Numbered from the stretch's first letter, positions 1-13,704 are shown. The stretch is 64,000 nt of DNA from Anthoceros angustus (GCA_010909165.1 MU008151.1:372001-436000), one strand, 5' to 3'. Notes: generated from the sequence alone by a model not told the origin. A program made the numbers and translations.

Positions 1-3000
1 TCTTTATTTGGAGTGCAAGGCTAGAATTTCGAATCAGGGTAGCAGGTACATGTAGTTGTTGGCACAGAACTGATGGGGTCTGTAACTGCAGGTAGTTAGA
101 CTTTGCAGGGAACATGGTCTCTACAGCGCCCTTATATACCTTTTCAACAAAGGGCTGGATGACTTCAGGTCACCCTTGGAAGAGCTTTTGACTGTAGCTC
201 AAGATCTTCAGAATCCTCAATGTCAAGCGTTCGGGTAGGACTGATGTTACATCGGAACATCACTTCCAGCATTTTTCTGCTGGTTGCAAACCCTCATTGC
301 ACTTATGTGTGGGAAATGTTGCACCGTTCTGCCTTTTGTGGTGCATTTGTTGTTGATTGCTGCTGCTGCTTATATCATGGGGCATGAATGTATGTTGGCA
401 GGTATAAGCTGCTTGTGTATCTCAAGTACTGCTTCCTTGGTCTCTCCTTCCCACCAGGTTTGTGACTCTTTGTGAGATGAATATACTTCTTACTTGGCAA
501 CTAGTCTTATATTAAGAACTCTGTGTATGTGTGGCCTACATTCCATTATGCAGCAGAACTGAATTGTGGCCTGTCCATGCAGGGCATGGAGAACTTTCTC
601 CCACTCGGTTACCTTCTTTGCGAGCAGAGCTGCTTCATTTTCTGCTTGACCCTGTAGGTAGCAATGAGGATCAAGCAGTCATGAAGTCGAAAAATCAGAT
701 GGGAAAGACCTACCCAAGGCTGTGTTTTTTACTAGAACTGGATACAAAAGCAACGCTGCTTGTGTTGAGCTTGGCCTTCCCAGAGAGAGGTCCTTTGGGG
801 GTTGGTAAGGTAGGCTGTGCGTATTCAGCTAGTCAGCAAGAAGAAACATCCCAGGTTGAAGATGGACCAAATGCTGGTGAAGCTTCCCCCTACATGCAAG
901 CAGTCGTCAATGCTCTTGTTCATGTACTGGAAGCTGCTCAGTGTGGCCTTTGTGGCACAAGTAAACATGAAAGTGAAGGCTCAGAGAGTGCATCGCACCT
1001 GTCTTGGCCTTCCAAGGAAGACGCCAGCTGCCTACTTCAGTTTGTTGCTCGTTTTGTTGCTGCGAGACATGCTGTGGTGGCAAGTAACACGTTGTGCTCC
1101 ATCTTGGAGAATTTAACATCCAGTGTAGAGCTGTCTAGACCGGTTGATAAGGCAAGGATAGAAAAGGAAGGTGTAATGTTGGAATTACTGCAGGGGTTAC
1201 CTGAAACAGAGTGGGATGCAGCTCTTACTCTTCAGCAGGCTCAACAAGCACATTTTTGGCAGGTCTGTACGTCTTTTTGTACCTACAGGTCAGTGTTTGA
1301 AGAACTCCTTCAATATCCTGACTTGCTAGTCGCAACTGGCAGGTGAGTGCGCTTATTCACAGGAAAAGCGGGGACATGATTGCTGCTGTGGACTGCTATC
1401 TGGTGGATATGAATCACCCACAGCATGCTTTTGCTTTTATAATGGATATGCTGCATCCCGAGCATGGTTTGGAGGGTTCACAGCTGCTGAGCTTCAGGGA
1501 AGGAGTCCTTAGCCGGATCGCAAAGCTCCTAGCTCTGAACAGGTCAGTCCAGTGTCGCATCATCTTCTGTTCGACTGGAATTAATTGGCACCTGTGGTCA
1601 CTTAAACTGGTTGGTTTTTGGTTTGTCCTAGGCCAACTACTTTACTTCTTGTGCTGAAGTACTTCAGCAAAGACAATGATTTGATCACAGCATCGCTAGG
1701 CCAGGAGCCTTATCTGTTGTTCAGCTATTTGAAAGCTATTATGGATGTCCGCACGTATGGGTACTGTAAACCTCTGCCTGCACTTTTGAAACAAGCCTCT
1801 ACAGAGACTGTCAGCACCCAGCTGGAGACTCTACTCGTTCAGGACAAAGAAGTCAACCTGGCAGATATGCTGGAGCAGTCCGGGCTGCTCTCCAGAGATG
1901 GATTGGCAGAATTGTATCTGGAGGTCTGTAGCAACATGCAGTCATTTTTGGGTGCAGTTGTGGGGCCAGATGCGCTTTAGTAGCACAATTAGATTTAAGT
2001 AAGGCTAAGTAACTTTTTTTCTCGCTTGCCGGATCCTTTACGAATGAGTTTGCATGGTGCTGCAGCTTCTATGCCAATTCAACCCCACATCAGTGTTGAG
2101 CTTTCTGGAGAGATATGAAAATTATCGGCTGGAGCATTGCCTGAAGTTGTGTCAGGAGTATGAGATAACAGACGCAGCCGTGTTTATCTTGGAAAGAGTC
2201 GGGGATGTTGCAAGTGCTTTGTCACTGGTGCTTGCCGAGTTTGAACAGCGATTGCGAGAGATGGATCAAGCAGTGTCACGTTTTTTTTCCTCAGTCGGCC
2301 CATCAAAACGTCACACCAGCATTCTCCTTGGTCCTGATCTGCCTGAGGTAAGAGAAAACACACGTCTTCTCATGTGGTTTGGCGACATTTGTCGACTCAG
2401 TAGAGATACTGCCAGGCAAATACCACACTGGAACTGTTCAGTTTTGTGTTCTTCTGGTTGATGTATTTGTGGCCGATGAAGGTAAAACTGGCTGCTTCAG
2501 TTATGCAAGATGCGATTGGGCTCTGTCAACGAAACACACGGCAGCTAGACCCACATGAGTCTCAGCAGTTGTGGTTTCGAGTACTTGACAGGTATTTTGT
2601 ATTTTCGTCTTGACTGTTGTTTGCACGGCTTTTTTGCTATCTGCATCTTGAGTGTTGTTCGCACGGCTTTTTTTGCCTTTGAGAGTGCTGACCAAAGCTC
2701 ATCTGACCTGCAATTGTGTGGTGTGACCAGAGTTGTTGACCCCCTCTGTGACTTGTGCATGAATAACGAGACTGAAAAGTTTCGGAAACAAACTCATCGG
2801 CAACATGGAAAGGGGTCTTTTCATTGGAGTGTAGCGGCAGGGAGACCATCAGGAGAATATGTACGAAAGCATCTGAGGCAGTTTATGGGCGAGATTGTTG
2901 AGAGCATGAAGGGATATGTTCCTCTATCGGACATAATGCATAAGATTTTGACAGACAATGGCGGTCATGAATTCAGGGACTTCAGAGAAACAATTCTGGG

Positions 3001-3982
3001 ACTCCTGAGTACTTACGGTTTCGAATGCGCGCTTCTGGTATACGTCGGACATCTGTGTGTGGGAGTGGTGCGGTTTTCTTAGACTGTGGCTAACGAGGTT
3101 TCTCTGTGAAAAACAGGGTAAGGCAAAACGTGTTTTGGAAGATGACACATACTCCAATGTCAGCACGCTGAAGAAATACCGTACACATGCTTATGCTCCT
3201 AGTGGTCCAAGCTGCTGTGTATGCCAACGGAAACTGAACGAGGATTATGAAAGAAACTCTGATGGGAATGTTGTAAGTAGACGCTTGAGCAGCAAGGACA
3301 AACGCAAAGGAAAGATGCCAGAGGAAGATGGCAGAGAACAGCAAATGGCAAGCTTACCAGTTGGAGTGTTCATATTTGCTTGTGGGCATGCAGTTCATTC
3401 TTCGTGTTTGGACGACACTCTCAGTGGTGAATCGGCATTTATTGGTTGCCCAATTTGCTCTACATCAGTGAGCGACAAAGTGGCTGTCGTTCAACAACAA
3501 ACGGTACAACAACCCAGAACCCTCCAAAATCCAGGAGGGATAGAGACAACGATAGTGGCTAGCGAAGCTAAAACATCTGTTTCTTCAAGGGTGTGTACAG
3601 ACCCTTTCGCTTGCATTTATGTTATTCGTAGGAGAAGCTCTATTGACTGACATTGCTGACTGTTGCAACTCCTGGTGTGCAGTGGGAACTGCTGAATAGT
3701 CTCCAAAGAGGGAAGAGAATCGATGAGCTGGGACCTTCAATACAGCTGAGCCTGGCACCCCCGAAAATAATCGCCCCTTCCCAGAAAGCGAATTCCCGGA
3801 GAATCGGCTCTTCCCGAGCTACAATATCCAGCCGGAAAGCAGGCTCCACTGCGAGGAGTTCACTGAGGCGCGACCTGGGAAAAACTGGAGCTGCGAGACC
3901 TGGTCAGCAGGTGATTCGCGACAAAATTGCGGATACCTTGTCAGCCAAGGTGCAGGTCCCTAGCAAAAGGAGGATCGCATAA
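1..3982 (+). CDS. VPS8: VPS8-like CORVET subunit, 3' part of a multi-exon gene
   Basis: VPS8 is the CORVET-specific subunit of the endosomal tethering complex that acts with Rab5-type GTPases in early endosome fusion. The window opens inside the gene. Coding exons lie roughly at 127-234, 402-457, 583-1288, 1363-1541, 1632-1922, 2066-2348, 2482-2590, 2760-3040, 3120-3590 and 3680-3982. The first exon carries the VPS8-typical stretch SALIYLFNKGLDDF; the next ones match YLKYCFLGLSFPP and LTRLPSL-type motifs, followed by clathrin-repeat-like helices (HAFAFI, PYLLFSYLKAI). Near the C-terminus a RING-like zinc-binding domain starts with CCVC (about 3210) and continues with FACGHAVHSSCL and CPIC (about 3370-3460). 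A basic Ser/Arg-rich tail ends at the TAA at 3980-3982. The N-terminal beta-propeller lies outside the window. The exon limits are approximate. Identification is by remembered family similarity; I am confident of VPS8 over VPS41 or VPS18. Confidence 0.85.
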
Positions 3983-6000
3983 CACCTTGAAGGTACATAC
4001 CTAGTGAAGGGTACCGCGAAACCCGTTCCAAGTCGGCTTCGCAAGAGAGCCGGCCGTAGCCGGGGTGCCTTAACGACGGAACGTGCCAATTAGGAAGTAC
4101 CGACGGTATGAATAGGTTCTGTGAGAAGGACGCCATGGATTCCTGCCAAGATGCTAAGATTTACGTGATAGCCTTAGCAGATCAGGAAACGTGTGATAGG
4201 CACGTCCTTCCCTTATTGTAGTGACCAAAATATGTAAAAATGTGACGGCTTCATCGCCATCAGCAGGTTGAAGGACGTCTTACGTGAGTCCTTGCCTCAT
4301 TTTACAGACTGCTGTCACGGGACCAGACCTTTATCTTGAGCCGGAGCAGTATACGAGAAGAAATTCTGTGTCCCGAGTTGCGCAGCACACTAACTAGAAT
4401 GCTACACTGGTCTTAACCATTCCATGCTCCTCACATGCCTGGCTAGCGTAAGTAGGGTGCGGCCAGGGTCTACCATAATCAACCAACCTGTAATCCCTTC
4501 AATCAAGTGTCAGGTATCGACTTCGGCGACATACTGTTGGTGCATCAAACTGCTTCTGATAGGGTCTTCTCACTTCTCCTCGTTCTACGCATTCCTGTTT
4601 GACAAAGAGAGACGTCTCCAGCTGTTGGTTTCAAGAAGCAAGTCCAGATTGGCGGTCTTGTGGTTGAGTGATTTTTACATCGTTTGTACACCGTCAGGAT
4701 GTATTTTTCATCTTCCCGACCAGGCAAAGCTGGGACAGGGATGTCCCTCACTCAAATCGCGTCTGCAGCTCCTGCCTTCATGTCACAGTGGCAGTAGACA
4801 AAACGGAATAGCAGTTAGGCAGCAGCTAGTGCCAAAGTCCCATCTCCGATATCGAACTGAGAAGATGAAGATTCCCCTGTTGCGTGGAATGTGGACTGGA
4901 TAACGCAGCACAAACATGTGCCTGATAGGTGGTAAGTTTGTATCTCCGATGATGAAAGGACGTCAACTTAGGCAGGTGTGCAACGAGAGGGAAATTTGAA
5001 GAGTCCACTTGAATTAAATCCTGCAGAACCACTGTCTACTTCTTCTCTTAGACTCGGGGAGCAGGAACTACACCAATGCCCACATTTGCTGCTGTTCCAG
5101 CAACATTTCGCATTGACGTTGTATCATTGAACAGTTCAACGAATGACATTCGTGCCCTGCACCTTGGCAATTTACAGAACGCATACAATATGCACAGTTC
5201 CTCCGACGATCATAGCTTGTTGCAGAGAAGCCATTGAGTAATGACTAATACAAACTTGATTTGTGCATCTGTAGATTTTAGGGGTACCAACGCCTTGGGA
5301 AGAACAGCCAACCCGAGCTGGGACAAGCTGCCAAGAGATTTATCAGCTGTAGACGTGGGCTCCGGTGAGATTCTTGTCTTGATCAAGGGATCCATGGCCC
5401 AAGGCGCACGGCCTGGGCTGTGCCAGCTGTGAGGCAAGGTCGCGTAGGAGGAGGTGGCCAGACATATTTAGCCCGAAACATCAAGACATCTTTGGCCCGA
5501 AACATCAAGTGCTCCTCGGCAAATGGAATAATCTGGGAAGATAGGATTTGTGTGGAGGGATTAACCCAATGATCCAAGCAAGCGTGATCCTTCTGCCCAA
5601 GTTGTGACTTATAGGATTTGTGTGGAGGGATTAACCAAATGATCCAAGCAAGCGTGATCCTTCTGCCCAAGTTGTGACTTAAAGCCAGGAGCTATATATG
5701 TTTGCTCAAGCAGAAAATATCAACCAACTCCTCTTCCTCGCATTGTGTGAGTGGAACCTGTCCTACCATTTGATTGTGGACGCTCCTCGTTACGTCCTAG
5801 CAGCGTGTGTAGTTGTCTCACCCCCACTACCTCCCGTCCACTTGCCCATGAGTTCGTTTGAAAGGAGTGGTTGGTTGATTAGTAGTCTTGTCAGCTAAAT
5901 ACATGTGTGAGCTTTAGTTGCAAGCTAGGTAGTTGTTTTCGCATCACCCCTTCCTCCTTGTGTTCCATGTGGTTGGAGAATAAGAGCGACAAAAAATAAA
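3983..6000. other. 3' flank of VPS8-like gene, no clear gene
   Basis: No open frame here looks like a conserved protein. The first few hundred bases are probably 3' UTR. The only structure I see is a pair of 70-bp direct repeats, listed separately, preceded by a short doubled phrase around 5470-5510 (cccgaaacatcaag twice). Confidence 0.5.
5541..5680. repeat. Two 70-bp tandem repeat units
   Basis: Units 5541-5610 and 5611-5680 both begin ataggatttgtgtggaggga and differ by about one base. They are non-coding. Confidence 0.9.
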
Positions 6001-6599
6001 TAAGAGCGACGTGGTGCACTTATATCCATGATAAAGTACAGGATATGTATATACTTATATGTAGATAAACATAAGGGATATGTATATGTAGATTAAATAT
6101 ATATTATATTTATATTATTAAATATTATATTTGTATTATTAAATATAATTATAATAATAAGTTTATTTTATATTAAGATATAAATTACTTATTCATTTTA
6201 GCCATCAGCATAACTTCTAGCCCTTATCTTACCCATGCACTCTATCGTAACTTTTATCCCTTGCCCCTAACCAAGTACTCCTATACGTATTCCATAGTAT
6301 TATGTTATACTATATAATATTTTATTATTAATTACATATTATATTAAGGTATAAATTACTTATCAATAGGGCCATCGATGCCGAACGTTAAAATTTAGCT
6401 TAGCATCCATCAATACTCACTACTAGTATAGACCGAGATCAAACCCTAAACTTCTTAGTTCTAAGAAATATGCCTTGACCAATCCACTATTTTAGTTGGA
6501 GCATTAAGATCTCGGGATTTATTTGAAAGAAAAATCTAAACGTAATATTATTGCCTATGTCTAAGTTCATGGGCACGCGTCTTACTTTGCATTCGAAGG

Positions 6600-6850
6600 A
6601 CAGTTTCAAAAGAGAAGGAGGAAGGGACTTACCCTTTCCCTTCTCTTTTACAAGGGAGAGGAGGAGGGGGAGAGGCAAGGAGGAAAAGGGAGAGAGGGAT
6701 CTGAGGTAGAGAAAGAGGAGGAGCAAGAGGAAGCGGAAGCAGAAGTAGAGGGTGAGAGGGAAAGAAAGAGGAGGAGGAGGAGGAGGAGGAGGAGGAGGAG
6801 GAGGAGGAGGAGGGGGAGAGGGAAAGGGAAAGGGAAAGGAAGAGGGTGGT
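6600..6850. repeat. Polypurine tract with (GGA)n microsatellite
   Basis: About 250 bases are almost purely purine on the + strand, with an uninterrupted gga/gag run near 6768-6812. The poly-Ser/poly-Gly open frames across it are low-complexity artefacts. Confidence 0.9.
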
Positions 6851-7394
6851 CCCTCTCAAAATTTCAAAATAATTGCAACAACTAAAGTGTTACATGGTCT
6901 TTTGTTACAGTTTTGCTGGATTGGTACCGAACCTCCTTTCATCTACCTTAACCCTTGTTGCTTTCACACTCGTATTTTATTGGTGCCATTATTGTAATAT
7001 GCATATAGGGCTTTATACATACTTTACATCTACGCTTTCATTACCATATTTTCCTAAGGTAATTTATTCCAATACCTATACACGGTCTTCTACATATTTC
7101 ACTTGTATCTGTTCTACCTTATTTTCTGTTATTTTATATGTTATCCACGTATCATACAATTATATACGTCATCCGTGTAATGTACATATATACAAACCCA
7201 TTTATTCCAAAAAATATGACATATTGATATTTTATTTCACTGCACACAAGCTGGCCCATTGGATCATTCAAAATTGTGATTCCGCAAGCTCGTTCTCTGG
7301 TTCTTTTTCGTTTTTTTCATTGCGAGCACATTCCATGCTGCTCCTCTGCATCCATTTGCCAAGCATCTACACCTAATAGTATGTGCCTCACCTT

Positions 7395-7760
7395 GAAGCT
7401 CTTTGCAGCTTTACTATAATCTCCTTCTCTAATATTACATCACAATCTGGTAACCCATCAACTAAAATTTCGAGATAGAAAATCACAGCATGGAACGGGT
7501 CTTGGCCTCACCTTGCATCAGCGTGTAGTTGTACATGAGAGCATTTACATGAGAGCCCCCCATGCTAGTATCGCCTTCTCTAACGTCACATCACAGTCTG
7601 GTTACGCATCAGCTGAAAATCACAGCATGGAACGGGTCTTGGCCTCACCTTGCAGCTTGTTGCAGCTTTACATTTACATGAGACCCCGCCATGCTACCAT
7701 CGCCTTCTCTAACGTCACATCACAATCTCGTTACGCATCAGCTGAAAAATCGAGATAGGA
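7395..7760. repeat. Degenerate ~130-bp tandem repeats
   Basis: The phrases gcatggaacgggtcttggcc and cgccttctctaacgtcacat recur at about 7440-7510, 7570-7640 and 7690-7780, making about three diverged units. Confidence 0.75.
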
Positions 7761-8130
7761 AATCACAACATGGAACGGGTCTTTGCCTGAAATCACAGCA
7801 TGGAACGGACCTCCTCCTCTTCCTTTCCCTCTCCCCCTCCTCCTTCTTCCCATCTCCCCCTCTTCTTCCTTCCCCTCTCCCCCTCCTCCTCCTTATAATC
7901 TCTCCCTAGGAAATCACAACATGGAACGGGTCTTTGCCTGAAATCACAGCATGGAACGGACCTCCTCCTCTTCCTTTCCCTCTCCCCCTCCTCCTCCTTC
8001 CTATCTCCCCCTCTTCTTCCTTTGCCTCTCCCCCTCCTCCTCCTTCCTATCTCCCCCTCTTCTTCCTTCCCCTCTCCCCCTCCTCCTCCTTATAATCTCT
8101 CCCGCTTTTCCTCTTTCTCTTCCCTCTTGC
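7757..8130. repeat. CT-rich ~150-bp minisatellite
   Basis: A unit made of gaaatcacaacatggaacgg followed by a long ctcctcctcttcc pyrimidine tract occurs at about 7757 and again at about 7909, with a partial further copy of the pyrimidine tract to 8105. The + strand is pyrimidine-rich here, the opposite polarity to the tract at 6600-6850. Confidence 0.85.
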
Positions 8131-9150
8131 CCTCCTCGAGATCGATTGCAACAAGAGTGTATCAAGGGGAGGGTTGGTTTCCAAACTTGACAATAACAAG
8201 GGGCCCAAAAAGTGTATCAAAACCCCAAGATTTCAACAACATCAAGAGGTCCAAATCTTGTGTAACATGGCAGCTCGTTTCTAGTAGGGATTATGGAATC
8301 CAAAAGGTTGAGAGCTTGCTACTATCGTAGCCTGGCATGGGGTAGCCACTACGCGGCTCGGATCGCGACTTGTCGTGCGTAATTGGATCGAAATTGATGA
8401 GTCAGATTTTAATGTGAGGTTGAGGTCTTGCGATTTGTGACTATGATGAGCTAGATTCTAATGTAATCCGTAGTTTTGATGGATCGAATTTTGAGTGGAT
8501 AGCAGAGGTTGAATGACTTGGCATAAGAATAATTTATCATGATAACAATTCACAAAAATAATAAGAAAACAGCACATCACATGTGTATTGTAACCATCTC
8601 TAATTGAGTTGGTTCATTGAGTTAATCCAATTATTGACTTCATAATTGTCTGTAAACATTACATCTTATACCTCATATGATCATTGAATGTGTTAGTTTG
8701 TCTATGTACTTACTATTTCAATGTGTACTAAGCTCAAACAACAAGTTTATGAATCATTCAATCTTGATCACATCCTATCTCCTAGAATTGTTTCTCTTTG
8801 TACCATTCTTGGACTACCACCATGAATATGTTATGATGTTTCGAGGTCTCTTAGTAATGAATTTGTCGTGACCTGCACATATGTATCAAGTAAGACGTGA
8901 GAGTAATACTTTGTTCGAAGGACACCAATAGCATCTTCATTCAAGAACTCATTAATTTAACATGAAAAAAATCTGTTGGATATTTGTATAAACTTCACAA
9001 ATACCTCAATTTGTATCTTCTTAGTCAGCATAGAAAAATATCAATATTTTGAAGTGATAAACATTCAAAGTTTTCTCACACTTATGCAATAAATAATAAT
9101 AATTTCATATAAGTATAACCAAATACAGTATGATAACAATAAGACACCAT

Positions 9151-9354
9151 CTTATGATCGTTGCACATTAAATCTTAAGTAAACTATTTTAGGTCATTAA
9201 TCTTCAATGGACTTCAGCAAATTTTCTTCCTTTTTCACTTATGCACCTACTTCTTATGATCATCACACATTAAATCTTAAGTGAACTATTTGAGGTCATT
9301 AATCTTCAATGGACTTGAACAAATTTTCTTCGTTTTTCACTTATGCACCTATTT
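9151..9354. repeat. Two 102-bp AT-rich tandem repeat units
   Basis: Units 9151-9252 and 9253-9354 share cttatgatc, cattaaatcttaagt and caatggactt with about ten differences. Confidence 0.9.
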
Positions 9355-10299
9355 CTCCGCTGATGCATCACTTATACTATATTATTATAAGTGTTTTTAA
9401 ATATATTACTAAAAGTTTAAAATAATTTTTAATAAAACTATTTCATGTACCTTAACAAATATATTTATTGATATTAATAAGATATAATAATTTTTGGTTC
9501 ATAAATGCTATCCAGAAAAACCTTGCATTTATCCCATTCAAGACATATACCTATTTTCATGTGTATATCTATATATTTATATCAATATATTTTATACAAA
9601 AATTATCCACAACAAAAATTATCCATCCCGTACCTTCTACCTTGTATCTTGTACCTCTAAACCTTATTCCAGACATATACCTCCATATTCAAAACAACTT
9701 TATGTACGTAATTTAGATTATATTACTTTATTAAATAATTTATATAAAATAAAACTCATATAAAAATAATACCATCATACAAAATATTTTTTAGGACATG
9801 CACACCCAGCAAAACCAATACAGCAGACTCGACAAAGGGAAACAGGGAGCACAACAGCTTGCCAAATTGATAAAACAGAACATAAATTTAAGAACTTATA
9901 CAGAAAAGTAGTTACAAATAAAGAGTTAATAAGGAGAATTCAACCTCACCTAATCGCTTGACCTAATCCGGTCCCACGTCTCGACTCAAACGGACGGCTT
10001 TGTGACGAAAGTCGGTCCTACATGTATATACATGCGCCCAGTACGCACTCGTTAAAAGTTAACCTCGATAGAATTGTCAAAGAAACGCGCTGTGCAGACC
10101 TATCGATCCCAACCTCTCAAGAGTTAATTTGTCCTTTCCGTCTGCCAATCTCAACGCCCTGTGCAAAGCTACCAATGCCAACCTTTTCAGAGTTGATGTC
10201 CTTTCACGCTCCCAATCTTCACAGGCTTACATCACGAATAAATTTCACGCACCACAGTCCATCCATCCAGCAAAGCTGAGCGGAAGAACAGTCTAACCA

Positions 10300-10938
10300 T
10301 GGTAAAACGGGACAAGCCTTGCAAAGCGTGGCATACAGGATTTTCAAAACATGGGCACAGTTCGCCTAGATTCTTGAAGAGCTCATTTGTCATTGGGAAT
10401 TTCAAGGATTGGACACATGGTTTGCGCTACAGGTAAAGGATGTTCGTTGCTTCCTTGGTGTGGTGTGGTGTGGTGTGGTCTGCCAAGGCTTGGCTGAGAT
10501 TGTATACACCCTTCCCTAATCTCTCACATGTTCCTACTTCTTGGATAGTGAGACTTTCTACAAGCCACTCTTCACCTGCTGCATGTCATGGGACCTATTT
10601 GTGCATACCAGGAGCATATATTAAAGTTAGCACAGGTTAACACTTTCTTATCCAGGCGCTCTTCTGGCCACAATTCCCATTTTAATCTACCAGTTTCATG
10701 AACTAGGTGACGACATAGCTATGGAAGAATTTGACCCTCTATATTTCTGCATCTTTCCCAGTGGCTTAATCTCGTCTTTAGATAGTTTTAACCTAACCAG
10801 GCAACAAGAGATGCATGCATGGCCTTTTCATCCAGAAAGGGGTGTACAATGCGTCTACCTGGGCACCTCTTCAAACAGTAGGCAACCACACACACTGAGC
10901 ATTTGCAATCAAGAAAACATCTGCAAGATGAGGCTTGG
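10300..10938. other. Intergenic or 3' UTR, nothing recognised
   Basis: No conserved reading frame seen. A short ggtgt microsatellite lies near 10458-10480. Part of this may be 3' UTR of the minus-strand gene that follows. Confidence 0.4.
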
Positions 10939-13704
10939 TTATACTATCTTGAGAAAGAAGGTGCAGAATCGAACCTGTTTCTCAACAACGTTCACAGCAG
11001 AAGTTTCTGTTGAAATGCCTCTTAGCAACCTCGATACACCAGCAGGCAATGACTCTACCACCCCAAAAATTGAACCACTGTCACCTTGGTCAGCTGCAAG
11101 GCCCTCCACCGCATCTCCTAATGGAGGACTTTGATCCTCCAAGTTCAGTAGCCCAGGCAGCAAATTCTTGGTACTTAAAGCACCTGTAGTTGCATGCCCT
11201 GCATTCCGTGTACTATGCTCCAGGCTCTCCACCTCTGGGCGGATTGACTCCCAGCCTGCCTCTCTGCAGCTTACCCCTTCATTGCAAGAGTCAGTTAAAA
11301 TCGCCTGCTTTGGTTCCTGCCCCGGAGCTACAGCATCTCCTCTATTATCTTGAAGTGTCCCTTTGACTCCAGAATGATCACCAATACAGCGATCTTGGCA
11401 AGCTCCACCGTCACCAGATAGCAAGGGCCATTGCGGACGAAGCAGTTCCCGATTTCAACCGGTGATGGGACATTCGTAGGTTTTCAAACCAGCTCTTAAC
11501 AAGTCTTCACAATCCTCTAAGCTGGTGCAGTTTGGGTTCCCAGTTGGTCTGGGCCCTGTTGTTTCAGAGTCTGGTATTCCTACAGTCCCTTGAGTAAAAG
11601 AGGGCAAACTGACATCACCCTCACCTGGAGTTGATTGGCACTGGCGCTCGCTACCTGTTTCAAAGCCTTTGGTCAGTGGTCGGGCATGATTCTTCTTGTA
11701 TCGATGATGGAGCAAGAGAGATTTTGACTTAAAGCTCTGATGACAAATTTCACATGCAAATGCCTGCATGTGATCGAACTCTATGATATGTAACCGCAGC
11801 TTCCGTTCAGTTAGACACTCAGCCCCACAGACGGGGCAGCTGCAACATATCTTTGTCACGTCAACATCTCTGCTAACACCAGCAGCATAATGCTCCTGGA
11901 CAAGCAACTTGTGTCGCCTGTCACTTTCACCAGATCTATTTGAGGCAGCCTTACCAGCCAAAAAATCCATGCTGTGATGCACATTCTGTGTGCACCGACC
12001 TCCAGACCCAACACCAGACGCAGAAGAGACATGCTTAAGGCACCCATCAGTCTCAATGGAAGGGTCTTCTTTCACTTTCCCCAAAGTGTCACACTCCTTC
12101 TGGATCGCCAGTAAGCGTGCTTCATCGAGTATCGAAGAAGGACCACCGGTTCCTTCCTGCTCCATGTGGTCAACAAGAACCTGGCCTCCACGATTTTGAG
12201 GGGCCCTATCCGCAGCAGAAAGTTCCACTGGAATAGTCCTATTTGAAGAAGGCCAAGCCAGAGTGGGCCTCATTCCATCACCATCCACTCCCACACAGAA
12301 ATTCACTCCAGTTTCTTCCTGCCTCTTGGGATCCTCAGGATCAAGATCTTCATTTCCTTCAGGAATGGAATGAAGTGCAGCAGGAGATTCTTTAGGCGAA
12401 GTCTTCTGTAAAGAGGAGAGAGACAGATTAGGCCTGGTTCCATCACCATCTGCTGCCAGAGATAAATCGCTGCCTCTGCTCGATTTAAGATTCAGGTCCT
12501 CCTCAGTGACAGTCACAAGTTGTGCAGCAGCCTCTTTAAACGATCCCCACGTGTTGCCCTGCGGGCTGCACATCCAAGAAACCACACATTAATAATAGAA
12601 TACAAGATATCATAACCTCCTCTCTTCCTTTCCTAGACTGCATTTTCAACAAGAAAAAGATGCAGCACTCTGAAGAACATCACTGCAATTGTGCTTGTAG
12701 TAAGCAGCATACTCTTTGTAATCTCTATACTCAAAATAGTACCGCCCGTGCTTCTGACGCAACCCTACACACACTGTCCATCCAGAAGGGAATCCATTTG
12801 CAGACACGGTCTTCCTTCGCTTGTGATCAGAGGTCCAAGTGCCCCCCATGTTTGTCAAAACCTCGAACAGTCCTGCCTCTGAAGTGTCAGGTCCCTTTCC
12901 CCTCCTCTTGCCAGGGAGGAGCTCTACTTCTTGTTCTCTCTGGAGTTCTGTGTCCTGGTATCCTTGCATTTCCTTCCTGTCGCCTACCTGTTTCATCTTC
13001 TTCCGCTTACGATGTCCTTCTCGACGAATAGGCTCATCTTCCTCCTTTGATGTGCCCACTGCAGTACTCCTCTTCTTCCTGTCTCCGGATAATGGCACTG
13101 TTGCAACCTGCGGATTATCCTGCAGAGGAGGACTCTGGGACCTGGGAAGGCCACCTGCCTGGTCCATTCCATAAGCATCACAGCTTCGACGTGAAGGCCG
13201 CCCACGGCTTCTGCGAGGACTCGATTCAGGAGATCGATCATTCTTTGCCTTGCCACTTCCGCGCCCTCTAGAAGGAGCCTTCTCCTCCAGGAAGCACTGT
13301 TTGTGATTTGCAGCACTGTCATTGAATCCACTGTCCTTCTCTGTATGCACTTCCACCAATGCCTGTGTTCGAGCACGATCCAGATCTTGGCCCGACACAG
13401 CCTCCGCAACCTGAAGCAACTCCTCCGCACTAAACGCATGAAGGTCCACAAAAAACAGTGGTGACAATCCCTTAGGTTTCTCCATATCCTCAAACTCTAC
13501 CACAGTCCTCGGGTCAACTGCACCCGGAACAACCATAGTGCCATCCCCAACTTGCACCACAGCGCCACCCCAAACCCTGCCCACGGCCTCCAATCGGCCA
13601 GCAATCTCATCCTTGACAAACACCTCCTCCTCCTCCAACTCCACCAGCCTCACCATGCTCGAATCCCCTTCAGGCAGAAGTCCTCCACCACCGTCTTCTG
13701 CCAC
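10939..13704 (-). CDS. Nuclear MBD-like plus C2H2 zinc-finger protein
   Basis: Two large minus-strand exons. The first runs from ATG at 13704 to about 12650 and encodes an acidic N-terminus, a central basic Arg/Ser/Lys-rich disordered region with several short Lys/Arg clusters suitable as nuclear signals, and a C-terminal segment with GWTVCVGLRQKHGRYYFEYR. That segment resembles the beta-strand core of methyl-CpG-binding (MBD/TAM) domains of plant MBD8-type proteins. The second exon (about 12566-11455) carries a paired C2H2 unit: CPVCGAEC...H-x4-DH, then CEICHQSF...H-x5-H. The exact splice sites are unclear, because the obvious GT candidates do not give a clean phase. An open frame at 11424-10939 may be a further C-terminal exon or 3' UTR. 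A role in reading methylated DNA is inference; the MBD match is by eye and only moderate. Confidence 0.6.

Larger units (their letters stand above)
6000..10300. other. Gene-poor AT-rich island with minisatellites
   Basis: Base composition falls sharply to AT-rich (long runs of tatta/aata around 6050-6360 and 9360-9780). Open frames here are short or low-complexity and I recognise none. The island holds GA-rich, CT-rich and AT-rich tandem repeats, which are listed separately. Confidence 0.6.

Noticed and set aside
6629-6859. Poly-Ser and poly-Gly open frames over the purine tract
   Set aside because: Pure low-complexity translation of a microsatellite.
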